Assembly: GCA_046295455.1 (NCBI GenBank)
Contig: JBKBNI010000008.1
Coordinates: 31,849-95,848 of the forward strand
Origin: Thermaurantimonas sp046295455
Lineage (GTDB): Bacteria > Bacteroidota > Bacteroidia > Flavobacteriales > Schleiferiaceae
Reading direction: 5' to 3'
DNA length: 64,000 nucleotides
Each line of letters begins with the position of its first letter. Position 1 is the first letter of the stretch. The position numbers and the translations under genes were made by a program. This document shows, piece after piece, positions 24,240-33,801 of this stretch. Below the pieces are notes generated by a model that saw nothing but the letters and a program-made list of their open reading frames with translations, ran no database searches and was not told the DNA's origin.

Positions 24240-25841
24240 CTATTCGACCTTATCTGTAAAAGTAATTCGGGTATTTTTCGGGTAAGTTACCTCGAAGGCA
24301 AATCTGATTGTCTGTGTCTGGCCGGAAGCGACTGTTAGATTCCACATCAGGATCCCGTTGTGATCAGGTTTCGCTTCAGCAGTCGCGCCTTTAAATTTTA
24401 CGTCAATTTGATTGTCTGTACTTACAGGTATCCGATCAACTAGTGTGAGGTCAACAGATGCAGAGCGTACGCTGGTTATCTGAATGGTGTATTCATAAAG
24501 ATCTTTACGGCTACCTCCTAGAAGCGATTGAGAACTGAAAGGATTATCTCTCTTTCTCGCGACCAATATGTCATTGATAAATCCTAGGTGGAATGCTGCA
24601 CTGTCGCCATCATAGATGGATGGTATCGTGCTGATTCCTACAGGTCGTCCGTTTAACCGGACAAGGGAGGGAGTTGGACTTACAGATTCTAGACTCTGAC
24701 GGATTACACCTAGTAGTTGCGCCTTATTGGACATGTATGGGGCTAAAATGTATCGGATTTGTATCGGAAGTGTATCTGTGTATAGTTCGGCTCTGAGCGG
24801 TTTGTCATGCGTAAGGGTGTATTTGCCGGAAAGAATAAAGATTCTGGCATCAGCGGATTGGCCCCGCTCTACAAAAAACTCTTCTCTGCCATCAGCCATA
24901 TCACTTTCGGATGCCAGGATATGAGTTCCTGCTCTGCTTGGCTGACCTTGTATAATTTGTACTTTGTTTCTATATGTCGGGATCGACTGAAACATCACTC
25001 GTAAAGGTTTGATTTCCAATGGTCTTGTTGAAAATTCAAAATCTTTATCAATGAGGGTAAGTCGCATATTTGTCCATACTTCACGAAAATCTGTCTTTAC
25101 ATAAGCTATGTTTCGGAGGTAAACGACCGAAGCAGTCTCTTCAAAATCGGCTTCCTGCTCCCGATTCCAATAAACGTTGGTGGTCGTGTAGCTCAGGCGG
25201 AGTTCATAGCGGAGGTCAGAGGGAACTTCGACAAGAACTGTCATTTTACGTATGTACATACGTAGGTAGTGGATTCGCTGGTTTAGCAGATTTTGGAGGC
25301 TGTCATGTTTTTGCTGAAGTTCTTCAAGTTGAAATTTAATTTTTGATTTGCTGTCTTTTACATCTATTATCTGCTTGTGAATAAATGCAATAGATTCTCG
25401 TAGCAGGTTGAGATTTAAAGTTGATGAACTGGTGATGCGAGCATTTTCCATCAGAATTTTTTCATGACTTTCCAGTTTTTCAAGTTCCAATTTTTTAATT
25501 TGAATGGTTCGGAATATGGATTTGGTTTGTTGCTGATAAAATTGGCAACTGTCGTCCTCATGGCACTCTATGGATTTTGGTTCGTCGATGCGAAGCACGC
25601 TTCCTTTGGGAGAGATTTCAGCCATGATGGTTTGCTGAAGAAAGTTGTGTCCATACAGTAATACTGTGACCGAGTGGACGCCCTTTCGAAGTAAAACTTC
25701 AGACTGCGTAAAGATTCGGGCATAACCGTTTCTGTAGATTTCTGCCTCTGATACGGCAGATTGTGCAAGGATTTGAGAAAAAAACTTGACTGGAGACAAG
25801 ATTGACAATCCTATAAAAAAGATTATTATGTTGGCTTTCAT
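24240..25841 (-). CDS. DUF4139/DUF4140 (MuiA-like) exported protein
   Basis: Signal sequence from ATG 25841 (IIIFFIGLSILSPVKFFS). The N-terminal DUF4140 domain (VSEAEIYRNGYARIFTQSEV; LLRKGVHSVTVLLYGHNF) is followed by a long coiled coil (about residues 115-210; LEKLESHEKILMENARI..IKFQLEELQQKHDSLQN) and a C-terminal DUF4139 beta domain (ELRLSYTTTNVYWNREQEAD.. YEYTIQITSVRSASVDLTLV; TIRFAFEVTYPKN). This architecture matches proteins annotated as mucoidy inhibitor MuiA family; the biochemical role is unknown. Divergent from ggt. Confidence 0.8.
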   Translation of the reverse strand: MKANIIIFFIGLSILSPVKFFSQILAQSAVSEAEIYRNGYARIFTQSEVLLRKGVHSVTVLLYGHNFLQQTIMAEISPKGSVLRIDEPKSIECHEDDSCQFYQQQTKSIFRTIQIKKLELEKLESHEKILMENARITSSSTLNLNLLRESIAFIHKQIIDVKDSKSKIKFQLEELQQKHDSLQNLLNQRIHYLRMYIRKMTVLVEVPSDLRYELRLSYTTTNVYWNREQEADFEETASVVYLRNIAYVKTDFREVWTNMRLTLIDKDFEFSTRPLEIKPLRVMFQSIPTYRNKVQIIQGQPSRAGTHILASESDMADGREEFFVERGQSADARIFILSGKYTLTHDKPLRAELYTDTLPIQIRYILAPYMSNKAQLLGVIRQSLESVSPTPSLVRLNGRPVGISTIPSIYDGDSAAFHLGFINDILVARKRDNPFSSQSLLGGSRKDLYEYTIQITSVRSASVDLTLVDRIPVSTDNQIDVKFKGATAEAKPDHNGILMWNLTVASGQTQTIRFAFEVTYPKNTRITFTDKVE

Positions 25842-25933
25842 TTTTGCAAGTTTGTTCAAATAAAGCACCGTTAGACCAAAGTGAAACGGATAAATACACA
25901 ATTAAATTATTGTTGCAAAGTTTTATTGATCAT

Positions 25934-27598
25934 ATGAGAGGGATTCTGGTTTTAATGTTTTTCAGTCTGTTCAATACTGCTGGAGGCCAATCAACACACG
26001 GCGTGTGTGCTGTATCTGCTGCACATCCTTTGGCAGTGGAGGCCGGCGTGGAAATCTTCAGAAAAGGGGGTAATGCTGTGGATGCTGCAGTAGCTGTACA
26101 TTTTGCATTGGCATCTGTTTACCAGGTAGCGGGAAACATTGCGGGCGGAGGTTTTGCGCTTATTTATTCCGGATCTGGCGAGTTTATGGCATTGGATTTC
26201 AGAGAGACATCTCCTGAAAGGGCGACGGAGAGAATGTATCTTGACGCCTCAGGTGCTCCGATTAAATCGGCAAGCCTCGAAGGTGCTCTATCCGTAGCGA
26301 TACCCGGTAGTGTGGCGGGTATGAAGGCCTTACACGACTCTCTTGGCAAGCTCAGTTGGCATGATTGTATCCTGCCTGCAGTGAAGCTTGCAGAGAGCCA
26401 TCGGCTTACTGCCTACATGGCTGATCAATGGAATAAATATAAATCAGACATTAAACGAATTAATGGATACCTACCTGAATTTCTTACCGAAGATACACCC
26501 TTGAACGATGGTGACCTGATGGTTCAAGGTGAATTAGCCCATTTGCTGTCTCGTATTGCTCAATTTGGTCCTGATTCTTTTTATAGAGGCAGTTTTGCAG
26601 AGGAGATGGTTTTCTTTTTACAATCCAAAGGAGGAATTCACATGGAAAGAGATTTTCAGAATTACACGCCTGTTTGGCGGAAGCCGCATAAGACGACCTA
26701 CCATGAATATACGATCTATACTATGCCCCTTCCGTCTGCCGGAGGTATTGGACTACATCAGTTTTGTATGCAAGCTGAGCTGCTGAATTTTAAAAAAGTA
26801 AAACCGTACTCAGCTGAATATGCGCATTACTTCGCCGAAATGGCTAAAGGCATATATGCTGATCGAAACAAGTATCTCGGAGACCCTGAAGCGGTCAATG
26901 CAGATTCAATCGATTACATTCAGTCGTTGGAATACCTCATTGATAGGGTGCAGCACATCAGCCCCAGAAGGCGAACTCCGGCACACTCTTATGGAAGTGC
27001 AGCGTCTGGTCGGATCGAAAGTTTTCAGACCACGCACTATTGTACGGCTGATTCATCCGGTATGTTGGTTAGTGTGACCACTACGCTCAACAGTTATTTT
27101 GGAAGTAAATTGTATTTCAGAGGGATGTTTTTCAATAATGAGATGGACGACTTCTCTACAGCTCCCGGACATAGCAACCAGTTTGGGCTGCCGTATTCAG
27201 AGGCAAACAAAGTAAGGCCCTCTCACCGTATGCTGAGCAGCATGTCTCCGACCATACTCGTAAAAGACGGAAAACCACTTGCAGCATTAGGAACTCCGGG
27301 AGGCAGTACCATCATTACAAATCTTTTTCAGGTCATAGACCTTTATACCAGGGGCTGGCCACTTCAGGATGCTATCAATCAAAAAAAACTTCATGCACAG
27401 TGGTATCCGGATGAGCTCGTCGTAGAGAGGGGTTCCATATCAGAGAGAAACCTTGGAAAGCTGCGAAAAATGGGCTATAAAATCAGAATGATCGATCAGA
27501 TTGGAATTTTTAATGCCATTCAAATTCAAGCGGATGGAAAAATGACACCGATGGCAGATCCTTTGAGAAGGAGCAATTCTGCCGTCGGAGGATTTTAA
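25934..27598 (+). CDS. ggt: Gamma-glutamyltransferase (gamma-glutamyltranspeptidase)
   Basis: N-terminal nucleophile hydrolase that cleaves the gamma-glutamyl bond of glutathione and related compounds in the periplasm. The signal peptide (GILVLMFFSLFNTAGG) precedes family motifs AAHPLAVEAGVEIFRKGGNA followed by VDAAVAVHFALASV and GGGFALIY. The autoprocessing site is QTTHYCTAD with the catalytic Thr at about residue 367, splitting large and small subunits. SMSPTILVKDG and GTPGGSTIITNLFQV are the late conserved segments. Length 554 aa is normal. The Bacteroidota-type ATG 25934 is chosen because the longer frame runs through the divergent gene start. Confidence 0.95.
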   Translation: MRGILVLMFFSLFNTAGGQSTHGVCAVSAAHPLAVEAGVEIFRKGGNAVDAAVAVHFALASVYQVAGNIAGGGFALIYSGSGEFMALDFRETSPERATERMYLDASGAPIKSASLEGALSVAIPGSVAGMKALHDSLGKLSWHDCILPAVKLAESHRLTAYMADQWNKYKSDIKRINGYLPEFLTEDTPLNDGDLMVQGELAHLLSRIAQFGPDSFYRGSFAEEMVFFLQSKGGIHMERDFQNYTPVWRKPHKTTYHEYTIYTMPLPSAGGIGLHQFCMQAELLNFKKVKPYSAEYAHYFAEMAKGIYADRNKYLGDPEAVNADSIDYIQSLEYLIDRVQHISPRRRTPAHSYGSAASGRIESFQTTHYCTADSSGMLVSVTTTLNSYFGSKLYFRGMFFNNEMDDFSTAPGHSNQFGLPYSEANKVRPSHRMLSSMSPTILVKDGKPLAALGTPGGSTIITNLFQVIDLYTRGWPLQDAINQKKLHAQWYPDELVVERGSISERNLGKLRKMGYKIRMIDQIGIFNAIQIQADGKMTPMADPLRRSNSAVGGF

Positions 27599-27636
27599 TA
27601 AAAGTGAATATTAAATAGTATCAGCCTCTTCGAGAC

Positions 27637-27975
27637 CTATGAGATTTTAGAAAATTTTCTTTCTAATATAGGCAAATAAAGGGTGCATTTCTCAAGATTT
27701 TCTGCCTCAAAGAAGTCACCTTCAATGGCAGCTCTGTGACGCATTGATTGTATAAGTTGCCTGACGTGGGAGAAGAAGTTTTCGATGACTTCCTGCCGCA
27801 TATCCGAATCATCTATGAGGAGTAGTTTTTCTTTCAGGTAGTTTTCTAAGGGTGTCAGGTTTCCCATACTTAGCTGCTGAATGTGCAATGCTAAAGATGA
27901 GTTTAATTGAGCGGCCTGAACGGCAATGCTCTTGTTGAGAAAATTTACTGACCGGCGACTAACTATCGTTTTCAT
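27637..27975 (-). CDS. Hypothetical small helical protein
   Basis: 112 residues without a recognised family. The sequence is predicted by eye to be mostly amphipathic helices (LNKSIAVQAAQLNSSLALHI; MRQEVIENFFSHVRQLIQSM) with charged ends. No signal peptide or membrane segment. It lies alone between ggt (convergent) and an S1/P1 nuclease. Confidence 0.5.
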   Translation of the reverse strand: MKTIVSRRSVNFLNKSIAVQAAQLNSSLALHIQQLSMGNLTPLENYLKEKLLLIDDSDMRQEVIENFFSHVRQLIQSMRHRAAIEGDFFEAENLEKCTLYLPILERKFSKIS

Positions 27976-28150
27976 GGTGTGTGAGTTGATGATTGGTTGA
28001 CTTCGTTTTCAAATACAAAGAAAGGGCATAAAATTTTTTCTAATAGCGAAATTTCACAATTTTGGAATATTTTTTATTTAAGTATGATATTTAGTTTCAG
28101 ATAGGAAATTTGAAGGGTAAATACCAGAGTACTCCTGTGTTCCTTGCCCG

Positions 28151-28921
28151 CTACCCTAGCAGGTGATTGAGTAAGGTGGCCAGCCGGACACCAGCCTGAA
28201 AGAGGCGTAACTCATACAAGTCTCTCATCCTGTATTGATATGCAAATCCTATTGGCATATCGCGGTCAAAGTCATACACCTGCTCTCTGGCTTGCATCGA
28301 TTCCACAGCCCACTCCACAGGGTCGGTAGACATCCATTGTCGGGCGTTAGATCCATATTTTCTTACGATGGCATCGGTGTATTCGGTATATGAAAGCTTG
28401 TAGGAGTCAATCATATCGCTGTCCCATACGCGATGAAGATTAGATCTGGCACTAAACCACATCACCCTAACCGTATTTCCGCCTTGATCGTCACCTCTGC
28501 CCACGTGCAAAGGCTGGTGGATATCACCTACCAGGTGCACAAGCATCAGCAGCGCATCTCTCCTTGCAGAGTCAGACTGTTCCTTGTTTTTTAAGACATT
28601 TCCAAGACGCAGAATCGCTTCAATGATGTCGCCATTGGGATTTTTTTGTGTTTGTTCGTATGTCATACCGTCCGGTATTGTGACCCAATGCCAGTCGTGT
28701 GTGTGGTTATACAAAGAATCGCTTCTGATTTCGTCCATCCATGTGCTGACAATGGACAGGGATTGGTAACCTATAATTTTTTGAATATTTTTCCTGGCTT
28801 TCCGGGTGAGATATCTTTCAGCAATTTCTCCCGTAATCCGGTGGCCTGTTTGTCCCCAGCCAAAAGCCATATGTGTGGCCAGAGAGGCAATCAATAAAGT
28901 TGTAAGAAAATTTCTTTTCAA
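28151..28921 (-). CDS. S1/P1 family nuclease
   Basis: Zinc-dependent secreted endonuclease that degrades RNA or single-stranded DNA. The signal peptide (FLTTLLIASLATHMAFG) ends just before the mature N-terminus WGQTGHRITGEIAERYL, where Trp1 supplies a zinc ligand. Other ligands are visible: STWMDEIRSD, YNHTHDWHWVTIP, LVHLVGDIHQPLHVGRGDDQ then GGNTVRV, and NLHRVWDSDMID. All expected His and Asp ligands of the trinuclear zinc site seem present. Probably exported for nucleic-acid scavenging. Confidence 0.9.
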   Translation of the reverse strand: MKRNFLTTLLIASLATHMAFGWGQTGHRITGEIAERYLTRKARKNIQKIIGYQSLSIVSTWMDEIRSDSLYNHTHDWHWVTIPDGMTYEQTQKNPNGDIIEAILRLGNVLKNKEQSDSARRDALLMLVHLVGDIHQPLHVGRGDDQGGNTVRVMWFSARSNLHRVWDSDMIDSYKLSYTEYTDAIVRKYGSNARQWMSTDPVEWAVESMQAREQVYDFDRDMPIGFAYQYRMRDLYELRLFQAGVRLATLLNHLLG

Positions 28922-28948
28922 ATTCTGTATACCCCTTTATGATATATG

Positions 28949-28956
28949 CAAAAGTA
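28949..28956 (-). promoter_or_regulatory. Candidate -7 box for the S1/P1 nuclease
   Basis: The minus strand reads TACTTTTG followed by CA, 27 nt before the ATG. A -33 element is not obvious. Confidence 0.45.
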
Positions 28957-29158
28957 GACTTCAATCAAATATTCTTTGTTTCCTGAAGATTAACCTTGAT
29001 GTGTGGTTTTTTTTCTGTTTGAAAACCAAATGGCCGGTTCATCAGCAGATCATTAAGTAAGTCATTTATTCACATGCTTTCTGAAATCAAAATTTCACGA
29101 GTGACAGATAGGCCTTTTATGTCATGGGAGGATAGGAGGCTGTTAAGTCTTAAAATAT

Positions 29159-29860
29159 TCAAATCCTCGACGCAAATGCTATGGTAAACACTGAAACAGA
29201 GGAGATGTGGGCACGTGTGAGTTCTTGATAGCACCTCTCCAGAGTGGCTCCGGTGGTACAAATATCATCTGCTAAAATACAGTGTTTGCCGGCGATTTCG
29301 TCGGCCCTTTCGAGTCTGTAGGCCTCTCTGAGGGTGATCCAACGCAAAAGTCTTCCCCGCCTGGTAAGAGTTTCGGCATATTTTCGACGAACCAATGCAG
29401 TGGTATTAACCGGCAATTTCAGGACGTCGGACAATCCCCTGGCGTACTCTTCTGCCTGATTGTATCCGCGCTTTCTCAGTTTGCTTTTATGGAGTGGTAC
29501 AGGTATGATAATCGAATTTTTATCTGGTCGGTACTGACCATTGTCTTTGAGCAATCGACCGTGAATACGGCCCAGGTACCGGGCTAATTCAGGATTGTTT
29601 CGGTATTTCAACTCATGGAGTATGCTCTGAACCACTGTATGTCTGTAAAAATAGAAGAGAAAGTGCGCCACAGTAACCGGAATTCTTCCATACAACACTT
29701 CTGTCATCGGGTTTGTATGTAGGGTATAGTCCTGATTGAATCCGGCTGTCATCTCACACTGAAAGCAATAGAACTTTTCGGCTTGTGACAATTCTATTCC
29801 ACAGTGCACACATGACTCCGGAAACACTAGATTGAGAAAGTCTTTGAGGGGGTTTCGCAT
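29159..29860 (-). CDS. ComF family phosphoribosyltransferase-like protein
   Basis: N-terminal zinc-finger-like CVHCG..FYCFQCEM, then a PRTase fold with PVPLHKSKLRKRGYNQAEEY and the PRPP-loop HCILADDICTTGATLERCYQ. ComF proteins support DNA uptake or nucleotide metabolism; a role in transformation is not shown here. The start is ATG 29860 (233 aa); an extension to 29917 exists but looks like non-coding sequence. It lies downstream of porX with a 66-nt gap. Confidence 0.85.
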   Translation of the reverse strand: MRNPLKDFLNLVFPESCVHCGIELSQAEKFYCFQCEMTAGFNQDYTLHTNPMTEVLYGRIPVTVAHFLFYFYRHTVVQSILHELKYRNNPELARYLGRIHGRLLKDNGQYRPDKNSIIIPVPLHKSKLRKRGYNQAEEYARGLSDVLKLPVNTTALVRRKYAETLTRRGRLLRWITLREAYRLERADEIAGKHCILADDICTTGATLERCYQELTRAHISSVSVFTIAFASRI

Positions 29861-29926
29861 GATTGCATACCTATTCTGCCGATGGGTACTAAAACTAACC
29901 AAAAGTTTAGTACCCATCTAAAACAT

Positions 29927-31480
29927 TTATTTGGGTAAAAGCAAGACAGAAGGGATGAGCATTTCCTCTAAAGAAATACCTCCGTGCTGATAGGTGTTGC
30001 GGTAGTAGCGCACATAGTGGTTAAAATTATTTGGGTAGGCGAAGAAATCATCCTTCCCGGCAAAGACAAACGCGGTGTTGACACCCATCTTTGGCAGATG
30101 ATATTCTTCCGGATTTTTTACTTCATGTACCTCTTTTGGGTTGTATGACATATTTCGGCCGGCTTTGTAACGCAGATTGGTAGTCAGTTCGCGTTCGCCG
30201 ATTATTTTGACCGGATTCTGGACATTGATGGTACCGTGATCGGTTGTCAGATGTACGATGATATTTCTTTCGGAGCAAAACTTAAGAATTTCAAACAAAG
30301 GAGAGTGTAAAAACCATGTCCGTGTAAGAGATCGATAAGCTTTATCATTGTCTGCTAGTTCTTTGATGACATCCATTTCTGTTTTGGCGTGACTAAGTAT
30401 GTCCACAAAGTTGTATACTATTACGTTTAGGTCATTGTCCGCCAGGGATTTAAGATTTTCAACAAATTTCCGAGCAAAGGTCAATTGAGATATTTTGGCA
30501 TAGTTACATTTCAGGCTGCTAAGCCCGTACCGCTTCAAATTCTCCCGCATAAAAAATTCTTCAAACTGATTTTTTGTTTCATCATCATCATCATCAAACC
30601 ATTTATCGGGATACCGGCGTTTGATTTCTGACGGCATCAAACCCGCAAACATGGCATTTCGTGCGTATTGAGTAGCAGTAGGCAGTATTGAAGAATAAAT
30701 GGTTTCCTGTGAGGTAATAAACAGTGAAGTTAGTTCAGATTCAATAATTTTCCATTGGTCGTAGCGAAGGTTATCAATGACAATGGCAAATACTTTCTTC
30801 CCATCTTTGAGCAGTGGAAAGAGTTCTCTCGGAAAAATCTGCGGGGATAGGGTAGGGGCTATGTCACTGCCCTTCAGCCATTCTTTATAGTTTTTAGAAA
30901 TGAATTTAAAAAACAGCGCATTGGCTTCCTTTTTTTGTGTTTCAAGCAGTTCGCGGAAGGTAGCATTTTCCAGATGGTCAAGACTTAAATCCCATCGAAT
31001 CAATTCTTTATAAATATCCACCCAGTCTTCGAAACAGGATGCCATACTCATGTTTATGGCTAATTGTCTGAATGTAGTCTGGTAATCGGTGGCAGTCTTC
31101 TCGTTGATGAGCTTTTTTTGCTCAGTTAATTTTTTGATGGATAGGAGGAGTTGATTTGGGTTTACAGGTTTAATCAGGTAGTCTGCAATCTGTGATCCAA
31201 TAGCCTCTTCCATGATGCGTTCTTCCTCGCTCTTTGTGACCATGACGACAGGAGTGTTGCGGTTCCGCCGTTTGATCTGCACCAAAGTATCCAGACCCGA
31301 CAGCCCCGGCATATTTTCATCCAGAAAAATCACATCGTAATGCGCATCCTGAATCATATCAAGGGCATCGCGTCCATTGGTGGCTGTGTCGAGTTTATAA
31401 CCTTTTTTTTCGAGAAAAATGATATGCGGCTTTAGTAGATCGATCTCATCATCAACCCAAAGAATGCGGGTATTATCCAT
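29927..31480 (-). CDS. porX: PorX: response regulator with PglZ phosphodiesterase domain (T9SS regulator)
   Basis: Receiver domain at residues 1-120 (RILWVDDEIDLL; phosphoacceptor D54 in VIFLDENMPG; conserved Lys in YLIKPVNP), then a linker of about 80 residues and a PglZ/alkaline-phosphatase-superfamily domain (FAIVIDNLRYDQWKIIESEL; SSILPTATQYARNAMFAGLM; HLTTDHGTINV with metal-ligand DH). This is the PorX architecture known to regulate T9SS genes with the sensor PorY. The sensor is not in the window. Seven T9SS substrates are encoded within 64 kb of it. Divergent from the HD phosphohydrolase with a 34-nt gap. Confidence 0.92.
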   Translation of the reverse strand: MDNTRILWVDDEIDLLKPHIIFLEKKGYKLDTATNGRDALDMIQDAHYDVIFLDENMPGLSGLDTLVQIKRRNRNTPVVMVTKSEEERIMEEAIGSQIADYLIKPVNPNQLLLSIKKLTEQKKLINEKTATDYQTTFRQLAINMSMASCFEDWVDIYKELIRWDLSLDHLENATFRELLETQKKEANALFFKFISKNYKEWLKGSDIAPTLSPQIFPRELFPLLKDGKKVFAIVIDNLRYDQWKIIESELTSLFITSQETIYSSILPTATQYARNAMFAGLMPSEIKRRYPDKWFDDDDDETKNQFEEFFMRENLKRYGLSSLKCNYAKISQLTFARKFVENLKSLADNDLNVIVYNFVDILSHAKTEMDVIKELADNDKAYRSLTRTWFLHSPLFEILKFCSERNIIVHLTTDHGTINVQNPVKIIGERELTTNLRYKAGRNMSYNPKEVHEVKNPEEYHLPKMGVNTAFVFAGKDDFFAYPNNFNHYVRYYRNTYQHGGISLEEMLIPSVLLLPK

Positions 31481-31514
31481 ACTTTTGTCTAGATTTCAAA
31501 ATTGTTAAAAGTCC

Positions 31515-32774
31515 TTGATCAAAAATAAAACCAAGATTATAAACGACCCTATTTATGGTTTCATTGTAATCGAGAGTCCTCTTGTCCTTAAAATAATAGA
31601 CCACCCGTACTTTCAGAGACTTCGGCGAATAAGTCAGACAGCCCTTACATATCTTGTCTACCCGGGATCTACCCATACGAGGTTTCACCATGCGCTCGGC
31701 ACCATGCATTTGACGCAGAGAGCTATCGAAATTCTGAGGCGTAAGGGTGTAGAAATCACCAGATCAGAAGAGGAGGCTACACTCATCGCGACCTTGCTAC
31801 ATGATGTAGGTCACGGCCCGTTTTCACACACTCTCGAACACTCTCTTCTTCCGGTCAGACATGAGGATCTTTCTCTTTTGATAATGGAGAAACTCAATCT
31901 CGAATTCGAATACGAACTGTCATTGGCTATCCGGATTTTCAGAGATCAGTATACCAAGAGATTCCTTCACCATCTGGTGAGCAGCCAGCTCGATATGGAT
32001 CGGCTTGACTATCTCAGACGAGACAGCTTCTACACCGGTGTCCACGAGGGTATGGTCAATTCCGAGCGACTTATCACCATGCTCAACGTCCATGAAAATG
32101 AATTGGTCGTAGATGCAAAAGGAATCTACAGTGTAGAAAAATTTCTGATCGCCCGCAGGTTGATGTATTGGCAGGTCTATTTGCATAAGACGGTACTTTC
32201 AGCGGAGCTTCTCCTTCAAAAAATCTTTGAAAGGGCAAGATGGCGCTTTCGACAGGGATATAAGATCCATTCAAGCCGTCCGTTAGAAGCTTTACTTCGC
32301 AAGGATGTAAATATCGATATGCTGAGAAATGATCCGGTGTGGTTGGCTATCTTTTTGTCTCTCGATGATACCGATATTTGGTCAGCCATCAAATTGTGGT
32401 ATTATGACCATGATCCTATACTTAGTGGACTGTGTATGCGCCTTATTGATAGAAATCTTCTTAAAATTAAACTTACTGAAAAATACATTACGCCAGATTA
32501 CGTTAAGAAAGTCAGAAATCTTGTAAAAAATAGCTTGCCATGTGTGGATGGAGAGGAAGAATATCTTGTTTTTTCGGGAAAAGTTGAAAATAAAGCTTAT
32601 GACCAAAACCAAACATCCATTAAGCTACTAACAAATAGCGGTGAATCCATGCCGATTGAAATGCATCCGGATTTTCTGCGTATTGATGCCCTTACAGAAA
32701 GTAAAGAGCGCAATTTCATATGCTACCCTGAAATTAAAGGTGCTTTAGATTCTAAAGACTTTACAGTATTCTGA
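31515..32774 (+). CDS. HD-domain phosphohydrolase (dNTPase/SAMHD1-like)
   Basis: HD motif region is plain: FHHALGTMHLTQRAIEIL, then LLHDVGHGPFSHTLEHSL, and LDRLDYLRRDSFYTGVHEG with the late metal ligand Asp. This matches bacterial HD proteins related to dGTPase and SAMHD1, which hydrolyse dNTPs or other phosphorylated substrates. About 419 aa fits. No signal peptide, so cytoplasmic. Divergent from porX. Confidence 0.85.
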   Translation: MIKNKTKIINDPIYGFIVIESPLVLKIIDHPYFQRLRRISQTALTYLVYPGSTHTRFHHALGTMHLTQRAIEILRRKGVEITRSEEEATLIATLLHDVGHGPFSHTLEHSLLPVRHEDLSLLIMEKLNLEFEYELSLAIRIFRDQYTKRFLHHLVSSQLDMDRLDYLRRDSFYTGVHEGMVNSERLITMLNVHENELVVDAKGIYSVEKFLIARRLMYWQVYLHKTVLSAELLLQKIFERARWRFRQGYKIHSSRPLEALLRKDVNIDMLRNDPVWLAIFLSLDDTDIWSAIKLWYYDHDPILSGLCMRLIDRNLLKIKLTEKYITPDYVKKVRNLVKNSLPCVDGEEEYLVFSGKVENKAYDQNQTSIKLLTNSGESMPIEMHPDFLRIDALTESKERNFICYPEIKGALDSKDFTVF

Positions 32775-33092
32775 TATGAAATCTGCAAATATTTTAATCT
32801 GATTTACTAATTATTTAGATAGTGTTCTGTTGAATAATTTTTTTATTAAAAAGTCCTATATGAATGCTAAATATTGTATAAAGCATTTCCTGATCATTTT
32901 TTGTATGTGAAGAGATCAAACTTATCTAATAACTAAACAATTTATTAATATTATCTTTTTCTCATTGGTAATTGATTATACTCAATTTTCACCCTTATTG
33001 TAAAAGATGAATATTAAAATTATTTTTTATCCAATCTCAGATTATAAAAAGATTGAATTAATAAATAAGCATATATGAATGTGCAGGACAAA
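32775..33092. other. AT-rich intergenic region without a recognised gene
   Basis: 318 nt between the convergent HD hydrolase and lipoprotein genes. Very AT-rich (runs such as ATTATTTTTTATCC). I see no ORF of note, RNA signature or strong hairpin with a T-tract. It may hold weak terminators. Confidence 0.6.
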
Positions 33093-33497
33093 TCAGCGCG
33101 TCCAAATTTGTCTGAATTGTTTGTTTTGAGTTTCGAAAATGAATTGTGAACTGGTCAGGGATTTTACATTATAAACCAATCCTTCAATTGCAAATATCTT
33201 ACCGTCTGCACTCATTGCATAGGAGGCTTCCCTGTCGAAAGTACATCCAGCACTGTTCGAAATCACGCAAATACCATTTTGTCCGCAGTCAAAAATGGTA
33301 TTAATAGCCTTTTCACAATCGGGTAACAAGTTATTGGTAGAGTCAGATGTCTCAAAAATGGCTACCTGTCTCCATTTTCCTAGGATCATCTTCTGAGCAT
33401 CAGAAATTGGGATGACGTCATTGTTTTCCTTCTTGCAGCTACATAAAATGGTCATAAAAAGAAAGATGGAGGAGATCAGAGAACGTGAAGTTTTCAT
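33093..33497 (-). CDS. Lipocalin-like lipoprotein
   Basis: Lipoprotein signal with lipobox-like LCSC near residues 18-21. The remaining 110 residues fit a small lipocalin-type barrel: MILGKWRQVAIFETSD at the start and FRQIWTR at the end, with intermediate strands (NGICVISNSAGCTFDREASY; GKIFAIEGLVYNV). Comparable to small Bacteroidota lipocalin-like proteins of unknown role. Confidence 0.65.
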   Translation of the reverse strand: MKTSRSLISSIFLFMTILCSCKKENNDVIPISDAQKMILGKWRQVAIFETSDSTNNLLPDCEKAINTIFDCGQNGICVISNSAGCTFDREASYAMSADGKIFAIEGLVYNVKSLTSSQFIFETQNKQFRQIWTR

Positions 33498-33516
33498 AGT
33501 ATGAGGAATTTGTAAT

Positions 33517-33524
33517 CAAAAGTA
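33517..33524 (-). promoter_or_regulatory. Candidate -7 box for the lipocalin-like gene
   Basis: The minus strand reads TACTTTTG, 19 nt before the ATG at 33497. Confidence 0.45.
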
Positions 33525-33801
33525 AAAAATGTAGTAAGAACTTTCCACCTACTTTTAATAAAAAAAATCCCAGATTTACAAAAAAAAATGCATTCCAACT
33601 CAGGTGACAAATACAAAGTACAATTAATGCCGGATAATGTAAAAGTTTCATAAGTAAATAAATGAATATTGTGCTGAGATTTTATTTAATTAGTTGGCAA
33701 TGCTGTATATTCAAAAATCCATTAATCAGGACATGTATAGATGTTACTAACATCATATTACCGGACAAATTGATGCAAAAAACCTGTGCGTGATCGGATA
33801 G

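Noticed and set aside
29070..29261. 63-residue minus-strand frame downstream of ComF
   Set aside because: It overlaps the 3' end of ComF in another frame and has no recognisable content.
31473..31709. 78-residue minus-strand frame beginning inside the HD hydrolase gene
   Set aside because: It overlaps both the PorX start and the HD gene start and shows no domain; a shadow frame.
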